NCBI RefSeq assembly: GCF_015277775.1
Contig: NZ_CP063849.1
Location: forward strand, 2,542,001-2,606,000
DNA from: Paludibaculum fermentans
GTDB taxonomy: Bacteria; Acidobacteriota; Terriglobia; Bryobacterales; Bryobacteraceae
Length of the DNA: 64,000 nt
Direction of reading: 5' to 3'
The translations under genes were made by a program, and so were the position numbers. The notes under the pieces are model-generated. The model searched no databases. It was not told the DNA's origin and saw only the letters and a list, made by a program, of their open reading frames with translations. Positions 10,324 to 17,819 of this stretch are shown here, piece by piece. Position 1 is the stretch's first letter. The number at the start of each line of letters is the position of its first letter.

Positions 10324-11103
10324 ATGAGTCGTTTGCTGATCTTTGTCTACGGCGTGGGGAGTTACCTGGCCTTTCTCGCCACCTTCCTCTACTCCGTTGG
10401 CTTCATCGGGAATTTCGGGGTGCCCAAGTCGATGGACTCCGCACCCACGGCCGATTGGTCCACCGCGCTTCTCATCAACCTGGGCTTGCTCACCGTGTTC
10501 GCCCTCCAGCACAGTGTGATGGCGCGCCCCGCCTTCAAGCGCGTCCTGACCCGCATCGTCCCCCAGCCCGCCGAACGCAGCACCTATGTCCTGGCCAGCA
10601 GCCTGGCCCTGATGCTGTTGTTCTGGCAGTGGCAGCCCCTGGGCGGAGTCATCTGGTCTGTGGAGAGTACGACCGGCCAGGTGCTGCTCTACGGTGGCTA
10701 TGCCGCCGGCTGGCTGCTCGTCCTCGTCACGACCTTCGTCATCAATCACTTCGACCTGTTCGGCCTGCGCCAGGTCTGGCGGAATCTGCAGGGACAGCCG
10801 CAGGGCAACTTGCGCTTCGTCACGCCCGTCCTCTACCGCATGGTCCGCCACCCGCTCTATGTCGGCTGGCTCATGGTCTTCTGGTTCACACCAGCCATGA
10901 CGCTCACGCATCTCCTGTTCGCCGTCATGACGACCGCCTACATCCTGGTCGCCATCCAACTCGAGGAGCGCGACCTGATGCGGGCACACCCGGAGTACGC
11001 CGAGTATCGTAGGCAGGTGCCGATGCTCATGCCGCGCCTGCCCCAGGCCATCCAGGCGATGCCGCAATGGGAGACGGCCGGCGCCCAACGGAGACCCCAA
11101 TGA
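10324..11103 (+). CDS. mddA: methanethiol S-methyltransferase (MddA-like integral membrane enzyme)
   Basis: From the ATG at 10324, with a GAAAGGA box upstream, this is a 259-residue polytopic membrane protein. The longer open frame from 10132 adds a non-membrane, basic tail and is rejected. It belongs to the NnrU/isoprenylcysteine-methyltransferase-like group. The diagnostic RHPLYVGWLMVFW motif (~residues 176-188) and the following EERDL acidic pair form the S-adenosylmethionine site in that fold. Length, the opening (MSRLLIFVYGVGSYLAFL), QHSVMARPAFK (~60-70) and the FGLRQVW segment match MddA enzymes, which methylate methanethiol to dimethyl sulfide. It overlaps the next gene by ATGA, so the two are probably co-translated. 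An unspecified membrane methyltransferase is the alternative. Confidence 0.82.
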   Translation: MSRLLIFVYGVGSYLAFLATFLYSVGFIGNFGVPKSMDSAPTADWSTALLINLGLLTVFALQHSVMARPAFKRVLTRIVPQPAERSTYVLASSLALMLLFWQWQPLGGVIWSVESTTGQVLLYGGYAAGWLLVLVTTFVINHFDLFGLRQVWRNLQGQPQGNLRFVTPVLYRMVRHPLYVGWLMVFWFTPAMTLTHLLFAVMTTAYILVAIQLEERDLMRAHPEYAEYRRQVPMLMPRLPQAIQAMPQWETAGAQRRPQ

Positions 11104-11492
11104 AACCGGGGGACACGCGTAGAATCCTCTACACCGGCCTCGGCTGCCTGGCCGCCGCGCTCGCCTTCGTGGGCGTCGTAGTGCCAGGCCTGCCCTCCAC
11201 GGAGTTCGTGCTGGCGGCCGCCTACTGCTTTGCCCGCAGTTCGCCCCGCATGGAAAGCTGGCTCCTCCGCCATCGCTGGTTCGGCCCCACCCTGCGGCGC
11301 TTCCGGGAAACCGGCGGCATCACCCGCACCGGTAAGTTGGCCGCGCTCGGCTCCATGTGGTCGGCGGTCCTCGTCTCCTCCGCCATCCTGGCCGCGGTCA
11401 ACCGCAAGGCGGCCCTCGCCTCAATCCTGATGGCCTGCGTGGGGACGCTGACACTCCTCTTCGTGGTCCGGACGGCGCCCGACCGCGCCTGA
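11100..11492 (+). CDS. YbaN/DUF454 family small membrane protein
   Basis: The protein is 130 residues from the ATG at 11100, which overlaps the mddA stop codon in an ATGA. The family pattern is clear. A first helix (LYTGLGCLAAALAFVGVVVPGLPSTEF) contains the GxxVPGLPTTxF motif, then comes CFARSSPRMESWLLRHRWFGP, then two closing hydrophobic helices (~85-125). DUF454 proteins are inner-membrane proteins of unknown role. The tight coupling to the methyltransferase gene is the only functional hint. An in-frame upstream start at 11067 is possible but lies within the coding part of the preceding gene. Confidence 0.85.
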   Translation: MKPGDTRRILYTGLGCLAAALAFVGVVVPGLPSTEFVLAAAYCFARSSPRMESWLLRHRWFGPTLRRFRETGGITRTGKLAALGSMWSAVLVSSAILAAVNRKAALASILMACVGTLTLLFVVRTAPDRA

Positions 11493-11922
11493 CACGTCCT
11501 CCGGGCCGGGCCAAACGGCGTCTCATGACCCACGACCCGGCCAGTCCCCCCGAGGCTCCAGCCATTCTCCGGTGCACCAGCCGCCGGAGAATGGCATCCT
11601 CCAAAAGAAGGGAGCGGGAAGGGGGCCCGGCAGGTCCCGCAAGTGAATCCCCACGGCCCCCGCTACGAACCCCGACCGTCAGGGAGGGGTCCCCACCGCG
11701 TTCCGAACCGCGCTCATCCGTAAATGGGCCCCCGTTTCAGGGGCATCTTTACCGCAGCCCCCATGGCCCACCAGCCCGCCCAATCCCACAAAGCCGCATT
11801 GAGCCGCAACCGTAAGGGAGCGGAGGAGTCACCGAAAGGCCCCACTCAACGCCCCTCCAGAACGGGGATGGTGATAACATCGCCCATGCAATGCCGGGAC
11901 GGAAACCGCGAGGAGATACACG
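11493..11922. other. intergenic stretch with hairpin and short acidobacterial-looking repeats
   Basis: No gene is supported. The stretch holds a perfect 12-bp inverted repeat (11561-11572 with 11584-11595). It also holds two variants of a CCGT(C/A)AGGGAG(G/C)GG word, at 11676-11690 and 11809-11823, which look like dispersed repeat fragments. Confidence 0.45.
11561..11595. repeat. perfect 12-bp inverted repeat (hairpin)
   Basis: GCCATTCTCCGG at 11561-11572 is exactly complementary to CCGGAGAATGGC at 11584-11595, with an 11-base loop. There is no T-run on either side, so it is not a classical intrinsic terminator. It may attenuate or terminate the mddA/ybaN-like transcript or be a small palindromic repeat. 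Confidence 0.6.
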
Positions 11923-12294
11923 ATGAACATCCTGTTGTGGGTCCTCCAGATCCTCGCCGCCCTCATCTACGGAGCCTCGGGCATCATGAAGGTCTTCCTC
12001 TTCGACAAGGTCAGTGCGGACGTCCCGTCCTTCGGCGCACTGCCCCGCCCCGCCTGGAGGCTCCTCGGCATCCTGGAACTCGTCTGCACGGCCGGCCTGG
12101 TCCTGCCCGCCGTCCTCCACTGGCGGCCGGAACTCACCGTCGGGGCCGCCTCGATCCTGGCGATCGAAAGCCTCCTCTTCATCTGGGTACACGTCCGGTA
12201 CCGGGAAGTGCCAACCATCATCATGAGCGCAGTCCTCGGCCTCCTCATGGCCTTCCTCGCCTACGGCCGCCTGGTCCTGAAGCCCATCCTTTGA
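11923..12294 (+). CDS. DoxX-like family membrane protein
   Basis: This is a 123-residue protein with GAGGAG eight bases before the ATG. Four hydrophobic helices are visible (~3-20, ~45-65, ~70-88, ~95-118). The first holds the DoxX-like signature AALIYGASGIMKVF (~11-24), and R46 lies in the short loop before LLGILEL. DoxX-like proteins are small membrane proteins of uncertain function, some linked to thiosulfate:quinone reduction or to redox homeostasis. No partner gene is adjacent. Confidence 0.85.
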   Translation: MNILLWVLQILAALIYGASGIMKVFLFDKVSADVPSFGALPRPAWRLLGILELVCTAGLVLPAVLHWRPELTVGAASILAIESLLFIWVHVRYREVPTIIMSAVLGLLMAFLAYGRLVLKPIL

Positions 12295-12453
12295 ACGGTC
12301 TGGCGCGCAAAGAGGCAAGTGCGCGCAAGGGCTGGATCTACGCCGTGGTGCCGCTCCCAGCCAAGTCGTTCAAGTCCGTTCAACCGGCCATCCTGACGGC
12401 GATAGCCAGCATGCGCGACCGCCAAGCGTCCGGACGACGGCCCGTCAGCAGAT

Positions 12454-12777
12454 TCACCGGCCCTTCAGGAATGCTTTGATCGCATGGAGGGCCAAAGCGC
12501 CTACAGGCATCGCCAGCACGCCCAGTAGGATCCGAGCCCATCTCACGCGTGGGGGAATCACCTGCGTCGCCACAAGTCCGGCCGCCAGGCCCAGGGCCCA
12601 AGCAGACTCCTCCGGCAGCGGGGATTGAATCTTCAAATATTCCGCGACGATAAGTCCAACGAAGACCAACACCAGGGATTTCGTACCCTCGTTGGAGTGG
12701 CCCATCGGGGACACGGCGAGTTGATCGGGCCGGCTCATGAGGGACAAACGGGCAAAACGGCCTGCCCGGCCCGCCAT
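12454..12777 (-). CDS. small hypothetical membrane protein
   Basis: I do not recognise this family. From the ATG at 12777, preceded by GGAGAG, it encodes 107 residues; an in-frame GTG at 12813 would give 119. The N-terminal third is polar. Two or three hydrophobic stretches follow: SLVLVFVGLIVAEYL (~34-48), ALGLAAGLVATQVI (~60-73) and ARILLGVLAMPVGALALHAIKAFL (~80-103). The composition is that of a genuine membrane protein rather than a high-GC shadow frame. It sits alone between the DoxX-like gene and the left repeat of the Fic region. Confidence 0.5.
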   Translation of the reverse strand: MAGRAGRFARLSLMSRPDQLAVSPMGHSNEGTKSLVLVFVGLIVAEYLKIQSPLPEESAWALGLAAGLVATQVIPPRVRWARILLGVLAMPVGALALHAIKAFLKGR

Positions 12778-13187
12778 GCCGGCGCTCTCTCCAACCTTGT
12801 CCGAGCAATCCACACAAGCAGTCTACTACTCACGGCCACCGCCCGGATGAGTGAATGCGACCGGTGATGGCCGGGGCTCACAGCACCTCCAAGACAGTCG
12901 AACCGGCCGCCTCCGCAGCGGTCCAAGTGCGACGCGTCCAGCCCCGGCGCAAGCCGCACGCTCCGCCCGCCAGACGTCGCCGATTCCCCAGGCATGGCCC
13001 GCCCCGGGATCCAGTTTGAGAGCGATGCGAATCACTGCCGGCGCGACATCGAGGAAAGCTGTGGACAGTCACCAATAGACGGCCCAACGACCGCCCGGCC
13101 TCGACTGCGGCAACCTCGGACATTCGTTGCATGATTCCAGCCAAATCAGGATCCCGGGAAGTCTGGCCATCTGGCAGCAACCCACCC
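12778..13187. other. intergenic stretch containing the left copy of the Fic-flanking repeat
   Basis: No gene is supported. Most of it (12941-13190) is the left copy of a ~250-bp direct repeat described separately. The remainder shows no obvious structure. Confidence 0.5.
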
Positions 13188-13190
13188 TCA
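12941..13190. repeat. left copy of ~250-bp imperfect direct repeat flanking the fic gene
   Basis: By eye this stretch matches 15044-15294 over its full length, mostly by substitutions, with long identical blocks such as CGCCCGCCAGACGTCGCCGA and TTTGAGAGCGATGCGAATCA. It runs right up to and includes the fic stop codon (TCA at 13188-13190). Substitutions do not favour third codon positions in the open minus frame, so it looks non-coding. Confidence 0.8.
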
Positions 13191-14717
13191 CCGCGGATAC
13201 CCCTCAAACGCCGCTCGCACAATCCCTTCAATGAGACTCACTTCCTCGTCTCGCAATGCACCAAATTCTCCGCTCCGCCGCCGCTTCGAGAGGCTCCCTT
13301 GATTCTGCCGGATGAACGCCACCAGGTCGGCCGCCATCTGGTCGGGCATTTCCACCGCCTCCATGATTCGTCGCGTGGCCACATCGTGCCTGCCCAGGTA
13401 ATCGATCTCCCGCGGCAGATCCTCTTCGACGGTACGCCGGACACACGAGGCAAGGAACTCCGCTTCCTCGGTACAGTCGAAATACCGGTACAGATCCGCC
13501 GTCTCGTTCAGCACCTCGACGTTCCGTTGCGGTGTCGGCCGCCATTCGATGAATCGCATCAGTGGTGCGGAATGAGCCTGCAGCGTGGACCGATATTCCT
13601 CCACACGCTCCAGCATCACAGAGGATACCGGGAACACCAGTCCGGGTGGTGTAAACCGCCCTTCTGTCAGGACATGATGAATCAGGCATCGGTGCATCCG
13701 CCCATTGCCGTCCTGGAACGGATGGATGTATACGAATCCAAACGCGGTCGCGGCGGCCATCAGGACGGCGTCCAGGCTGTCCTCGCGCATGCGGTCGTTC
13801 GCTTCCAGCAAGCCCGCCATCAACTCGCCAACGTCACTCGCGCGCGCGCCGATGAACTCGGGCAAAGGGTCGCCATCCCGGTCGCGCTCGCCCAGGAACA
13901 CCCCCTCGACTCGAAGACCGGCACGAACGAATCGGGTGTCTTCGATGAGCACGCGCTGCAACCGGAGGATCTCTTCCAGAGTCAGCCGGTTCTTGCCCGC
14001 CTGCTGGATCGCCCGGCCCCATCGCTCCAGACGGGTGCGCGGCGGTCTCTCTCCTTCAATCTCAAAGCTGGCCCGGCTGTCAGCCAGCAGCAAGAAACTG
14101 GCCGCGCGGGCAATCAGATGGGCACCCGTCCGCCCAATCGTCTCGCGGGCCTTGGCCGGCAGATCCAGGTCCAGGAATTCCGTCAGGGCCTGGGTGCGCC
14201 GGATCACAGGGCAGAACCGGCCTGTGCCCAATAAATTGTCCCGCACACGGTGGCGCTTCGACGCGCGTCCCTTGCCGGTGAAATAGGTTTCCCCATCGAG
14301 TACATCGACAGCGGCAGCGCGCGGCGCATCATCGACATCCAGGGTGCGGCCCATCAACGTCTCGTAGAGGAACCAGCCTCGACGCGCGGTGCCCCCTGTC
14401 GGAGCCGACCGGACAAACGCCTCCATCTCGTGCCTCGGAACCGCTTCGAAGATTCTCTTCAGCACCAGGAGGTCGATCTCCTCATGCCTCAAGGCGAAGG
14501 TCAGTTGGTCGGCAAAGCCGTCCCCGGGCCAGTAGCGCCGGTCAAAGATGACCCAACCGTCCTCTTCCCTGGAACTGCCGCTGACATGCCGGTCGGATAC
14601 ACAACTCGGACGTCGGACAGGCGCCGCGGCAGCGAAAGTGTTCACCAGAGCCGCCCAACCAGCCAGCCGCGCACCTTTCGGAATCGTCCTCTCCTGAAAG
14701 ATCCCTTCGCCGTGCAA
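13188..14717 (-). CDS. Fic/DOC family protein (class II, probable AMP transferase)
   Basis: I choose a TTG start at 14717 because a perfect AGGAGG lies six bases upstream. The resulting 509-residue protein begins where family members usually do (IPKGARLAGWAAL at 12-24). The open frame extends to 15311, but the extra part runs through regulatory and duplicated DNA. Residues ~12-165 are the N-terminal domain of this Fic group (TFALRHEEIDLLVLK, TGGTARRGWFLYE). The inhibitory helix motif SFEIEG is at 217-222 (SxxxEG, class II). The complete catalytic loop HPFQDGNGRMHR is at 332-343. The C-terminal ~130 residues look helical. Fic enzymes transfer AMP or other phosphates to protein hydroxyls, and the SxxxEG glutamate blocks productive ATP binding. 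No separate antitoxin gene is adjacent. A repeated-box regulatory region precedes it. Confidence 0.85.
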   Translation of the reverse strand: MHGEGIFQERTIPKGARLAGWAALVNTFAAAAPVRRPSCVSDRHVSGSSREEDGWVIFDRRYWPGDGFADQLTFALRHEEIDLLVLKRIFEAVPRHEMEAFVRSAPTGGTARRGWFLYETLMGRTLDVDDAPRAAAVDVLDGETYFTGKGRASKRHRVRDNLLGTGRFCPVIRRTQALTEFLDLDLPAKARETIGRTGAHLIARAASFLLLADSRASFEIEGERPPRTRLERWGRAIQQAGKNRLTLEEILRLQRVLIEDTRFVRAGLRVEGVFLGERDRDGDPLPEFIGARASDVGELMAGLLEANDRMREDSLDAVLMAAATAFGFVYIHPFQDGNGRMHRCLIHHVLTEGRFTPPGLVFPVSSVMLERVEEYRSTLQAHSAPLMRFIEWRPTPQRNVEVLNETADLYRYFDCTEEAEFLASCVRRTVEEDLPREIDYLGRHDVATRRIMEAVEMPDQMAADLVAFIRQNQGSLSKRRRSGEFGALRDEEVSLIEGIVRAAFEGYPR

Positions 14718-14730
14718 TTCAGTCCTCCTG

Positions 14731-14869
14731 CGTCGAAATCCGCACACAAGCGTCGAAAACGGCTTCATTCGACAGCTAACCGTCGAAAAACCACCATATA
14801 CCATCCTGGCGTCGAAAACCACAATATTTCGTCGAAAACTGGCACCAATGGCACATGAGCGTCGAGAAG
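14731..14869. promoter_or_regulatory. array of phased CGTCGAAAAC boxes upstream of fic
   Basis: GTCGAA occurs at 14732, 14752, 14782, 14811 and 14831, with a GTCGAG variant at 14861. The steps are 20, 30, 29, 20 and 30 bases, close to whole helical turns. The longer unit is CGTCGAAA(A/T)(A/C). One inverted half-box, TTCGAC, lies at 14768-14773. The first box abuts the AGGAGG of fic. This is the layout of a cooperative operator array, so I infer regulation of fic by a repeat-binding protein. Confidence 0.7.
14795..14824 (-). promoter_or_regulatory. candidate fic promoter inside the box array
   Basis: On the minus strand TTGTGG (14819-14824) and TATATG (14795-14800) are 18 bases apart. One GTCGAA box lies inside the spacer and others lie on each side, an arrangement suited to repression. 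Confidence 0.35.
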
Positions 14870-15043
14870 CGAGCGCAGCGCCCGCAAGGAAGCCGCCACA
14901 AGCGGAACTGCCCGCCCTTGCTCGTCCAGCCTGGGTGGGCGAGGCTCCCTGACCTGCCCAATAATCGCCGTCAGCCTTCGGCAAGGCAGCCGCGATCGTC
15001 ACCGATGTCGGCCGGCTCGGTGGCACGCAAAGGCGCTGCATCG

Positions 15044-15294
15044 AGCCCCGGCGCAAGCAGCACGCTCCGCCCGCCAGACGTCGCCGATTCCCCAGGCATC
15101 GGTCGCCGCGGGATCCCGTTTGAGAGCGATGCGAATCACTGCCGATGCGATAGAGAGGAAAGCTGCGGACAGTCACCAACAGACGGTCCAACGACCGCCC
15201 GGCCTCGACTGCGGCAACCTCAGACATGCGCGGCTTCACTCCAGCCAAAGCAGGATCCGGGGAAGTCCGGCCATCTGATAGCAACGAACCCTCA
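15044..15294. repeat. right copy of ~250-bp imperfect direct repeat flanking the fic gene
   Basis: This is the counterpart of 12941-13190 in the same orientation, starting GCCCCGGCGCAAGC and ending at CCCTCA. In the left copy that CCCTCA contains the fic stop codon. The pair encloses fic and its operator array. Confidence 0.8.
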
Positions 15295-15572
15295 CGGCTG
15301 GACCACAGCAAAAGTCAGGCTGCCCAGGCCCTCCCGGGAAACTGGTCCGTCCGAGGATCCGCACCGCCACTGAAACGGCACCGTTGTCCTGCGTGCGATC
15401 CGTACAGTGGCAGTTCGTTACGTACAACTGGTCGCTCTGCCAGACAAGCGTCGAGCGGTTCAAGGTCACAAGGTACATGCCGCCAGCGGCGTGAAAACTG
15501 ATCATCTCCGATCGCCGGGGAAAGGCGGCACGGCGTTGCGCTATACCGCCGAGGAAGGGATGGCGCTCCTAT

Positions 15573-17561
15573 TCAATTGCCGGATTGACTGGATGCGACC
15601 TTCAAGAACACGCCGAACGGAGAATCGACGCCATTGGAGGTCAGGACGATCGCCTGATCTCCCGACGGCATGTCCGGAACCACGGCTGTAATTACAAAGA
15701 CGCCGGGTCCGACGAGCGCGGTGGTGCGAACCTTCGCGTTGATGCCGCCAATCGTAACGACGGGCATCTGCGCCTGCTGCGCCATCGACGCCACAATGCC
15801 TGCTCGCGTTGGCTCCAGGCCGGTCGCGAACAGGCTGATGACCTGGCCGGGCGTTGCGCCACCATCGGTCAGTTCCGAACCGTCGTCCTGCGAGGCACTG
15901 GCGTAGGTCACCCCATTTTCCTGGTACGTGAACAGACCAGGCGCGTTGCGCGTGATGTGCGCAAGCACCATTCCTGTGCTGACATCGTTGATCTTCACTT
16001 CCACTGGCAGCCATCCGGAAGGAAGGTCCTGCGGGGCTTGGAAGGCGATCTCCGCCGGGCTCACCGAGAAGAGGTAGGCGGGCTCGCCATTGACCAGAAC
16101 GGAGACGCCGTCAAGCGACGTTGGCATGCGGTTGCGCGAGATGTCTTCAGGAGTCCAGCCACGAGTGCCCGGCGCCAGATTGGAGCCGCGGATCAAACCC
16201 CACGAGCCGGAAACCACTCCGCGATCGAGGGTCGCGCTGTTAAGCACGCCATCGCGAGCACTGATGAATGGTTGCGCGGCGGCCTGTGCGGGATCGACGT
16301 CCGGGTATGACGTCGCGAAGTAGTCCACATCCGGCCAGGAGGTCACCTTGGACGAGGCGTTCCAGAGGCCCGAATCGATCTCGTTCTGGATGGCGTTGAT
16401 GCCGTCGTTGGTCGCAGGCCGCCAGTTCAGAAACACGATCCAATTGAAGCCGTTGCTCGAGCGGATCTGGTACGTCGTGGTGCCGTCGGTCGATCCGCTG
16501 TGCCACCAGTTCTGCCCTCCGGTCACCGGGCGGACCATGATGCCAAATCCATACCAGGCTGAGGCATTGTCCCAGTCGCGGGCACCGGGACGTGCTGTCA
16601 TCGCCGCGATGCTGTCCGGTGTAAGGAAGGAGCTTCCACGGCGACCTTCGACAGCGGTCATGAAGCGGGCATAGTCAATGACCGTCGTGACCCATCCTCC
16701 ATGGGCATCCTGGCATTCGACACACCAGCCTCCGTAGGGCCAGGGCACCTGCTGGTCAGCGTCTTCCGGGAAGACATTGTCGGTGATGCCATTGGGCGAG
16801 TATGCGACCTCGCCGGGCAGTCTTCCGGAGGCCAGTGAGTTTCCGATACGAGTGCCGGCGATACCCATTGGCGCCAGGACCTGCGTGCGAACGTACTGCT
16901 CGTAACTCATGCCGGTGACGCGTTCGATAATGCGTCCGAGGACGTTGTAGCCGAAGTTGCTATACCGGTAATAAAGACCGGGGTCGAAATCGAGTTTCTG
17001 CCCTCGCATATAGCGGATGGTGTTCTCGGAGGAAGCTGGGCCGGATACGCCAAGCGCCGCCGTGATTGTTGGACTGGCGAACATCGGGTCGAACCCGCTA
17101 CCGGCACTGCTGTCATCCCAACCGCCGGTATGCGTCAGAAGATTGGCGATTGTGATGGACGAGAGGCGGTCATCTTCCTGGGTACCGAATGGCGCCGTGA
17201 GGTCCGGAAGCAGAGCGAACGCCTTTTGATCCAGCGTGAGCTTGCCCTGCTCCACAAGGTGGAGAACCGTCACGGCGGTGATGAACTTCGACAGGCTGGC
17301 GATCCGGTAACGCGAGTCCGGCTGCGCCTGGAGCTTGTTGGCCGGGTCGGCCATCCCGTACCCGCGAGCCATGAGGAGGCGGCCGTCTTTAACGACCGCC
17401 AGGGATCCGCCCGGGATCTTATGTTTGGTCAGCAGACCATTCATGAAGTCGTCGAAGGGCGGAATGGGCGGAGTCCCGGTTTGTCCAAAGACAGACGAGA
17501 AAGGCAGCAGGACCATCAACAAAGTGACGGCAAGGCTTGAATGGCGAAATGGGGCTGGCAT
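15573..17561 (-). CDS. secreted serine hydrolase (beta-lactamase/DD-peptidase fold) with C-terminal TIGR03437-type module
   Basis: This 662-residue exported protein begins with a signal peptide (~1-26, SLAVTLLMVLLPFSSVFG). The class C beta-lactamase/EstB-like domain spans ~35-400. It has the SxxK motif S89-L-S-K92, a YSN motif in RYSNFGYNVLG (~195-205), and a WWHSGSTDG segment (~355-363) in the position of the KTG/HxG motif. Residues ~420-660 form the module common at the C termini of Solibacter secreted proteins: VLNSATLDRGVVSGSWGLIRGSNLAPG, PAEIAFQAPQDLPSG, PGLFTYQENG and VISLFATGL. That module resembles TIGR03437 and is probably an adhesion or sorting beta-sandwich. The hydrolase may cleave a D-amino-acid peptide, beta-lactam or ester. 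Its partner is unknown. It is read toward the right copy of the fic-flanking repeat. Confidence 0.88.
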   Translation of the reverse strand: MPAPFRHSSLAVTLLMVLLPFSSVFGQTGTPPIPPFDDFMNGLLTKHKIPGGSLAVVKDGRLLMARGYGMADPANKLQAQPDSRYRIASLSKFITAVTVLHLVEQGKLTLDQKAFALLPDLTAPFGTQEDDRLSSITIANLLTHTGGWDDSSAGSGFDPMFASPTITAALGVSGPASSENTIRYMRGQKLDFDPGLYYRYSNFGYNVLGRIIERVTGMSYEQYVRTQVLAPMGIAGTRIGNSLASGRLPGEVAYSPNGITDNVFPEDADQQVPWPYGGWCVECQDAHGGWVTTVIDYARFMTAVEGRRGSSFLTPDSIAAMTARPGARDWDNASAWYGFGIMVRPVTGGQNWWHSGSTDGTTTYQIRSSNGFNWIVFLNWRPATNDGINAIQNEIDSGLWNASSKVTSWPDVDYFATSYPDVDPAQAAAQPFISARDGVLNSATLDRGVVSGSWGLIRGSNLAPGTRGWTPEDISRNRMPTSLDGVSVLVNGEPAYLFSVSPAEIAFQAPQDLPSGWLPVEVKINDVSTGMVLAHITRNAPGLFTYQENGVTYASASQDDGSELTDGGATPGQVISLFATGLEPTRAGIVASMAQQAQMPVVTIGGINAKVRTTALVGPGVFVITAVVPDMPSGDQAIVLTSNGVDSPFGVFLKVASSQSGN

Positions 17562-17819
17562 CTAGACAGAACGGGGATTCTACTGGCAGAAACTGATCAA
17601 GACAGTTGCGGAATCAATCGATCTCTCTTCTTTGATCGGTTTTCCGCCCGCTTCACCGCCCGGATTCCCGTCGCCCTCCACTCCGCTTCTCCTCCACCAC
17701 CTTCCGTGCATTCGACAGCACACAACTCCTCAGCCCACCCTCCTTCCAAACGCGGAGTACTCCGAAGCATGCATCCAATCCATCAGCCCCCCGCCGCGAC
17801 AGCCCCCAGTCGCAGCAGT

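Larger units (their letters stand above)
14718..15572. other. fic upstream region: operator-like boxes, duplicated DNA and a possible gene remnant
   Basis: 14731-14869 holds six phased GTCGAA-type boxes and a candidate promoter. 15044-15294 is the right copy of the ~250-bp repeat. On the minus strand, 15372-15505 reads as a protein-like fragment (GGMYLVTLNRSTLVWQ) with no recognised family; it may be the end of a decayed gene, because it runs into the same TGA that opens the right repeat. I saw nothing assignable between 14870 and 15043. Confidence 0.45.

Noticed and set aside
14731-14869. GTCGAA boxes as a short CRISPR-like or transposon end array
   Set aside because: The unit is only ~10 bases, gaps are 10-20 bases and spacing follows the DNA helix; an operator is the simpler reading.
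14718-15311. N-terminal extension of the Fic protein to 15311
   Set aside because: The added ~198 residues run through the box array and duplicated non-coding DNA, with no family similarity; the TTG at 14717 has AGGAGG and matches the family start.
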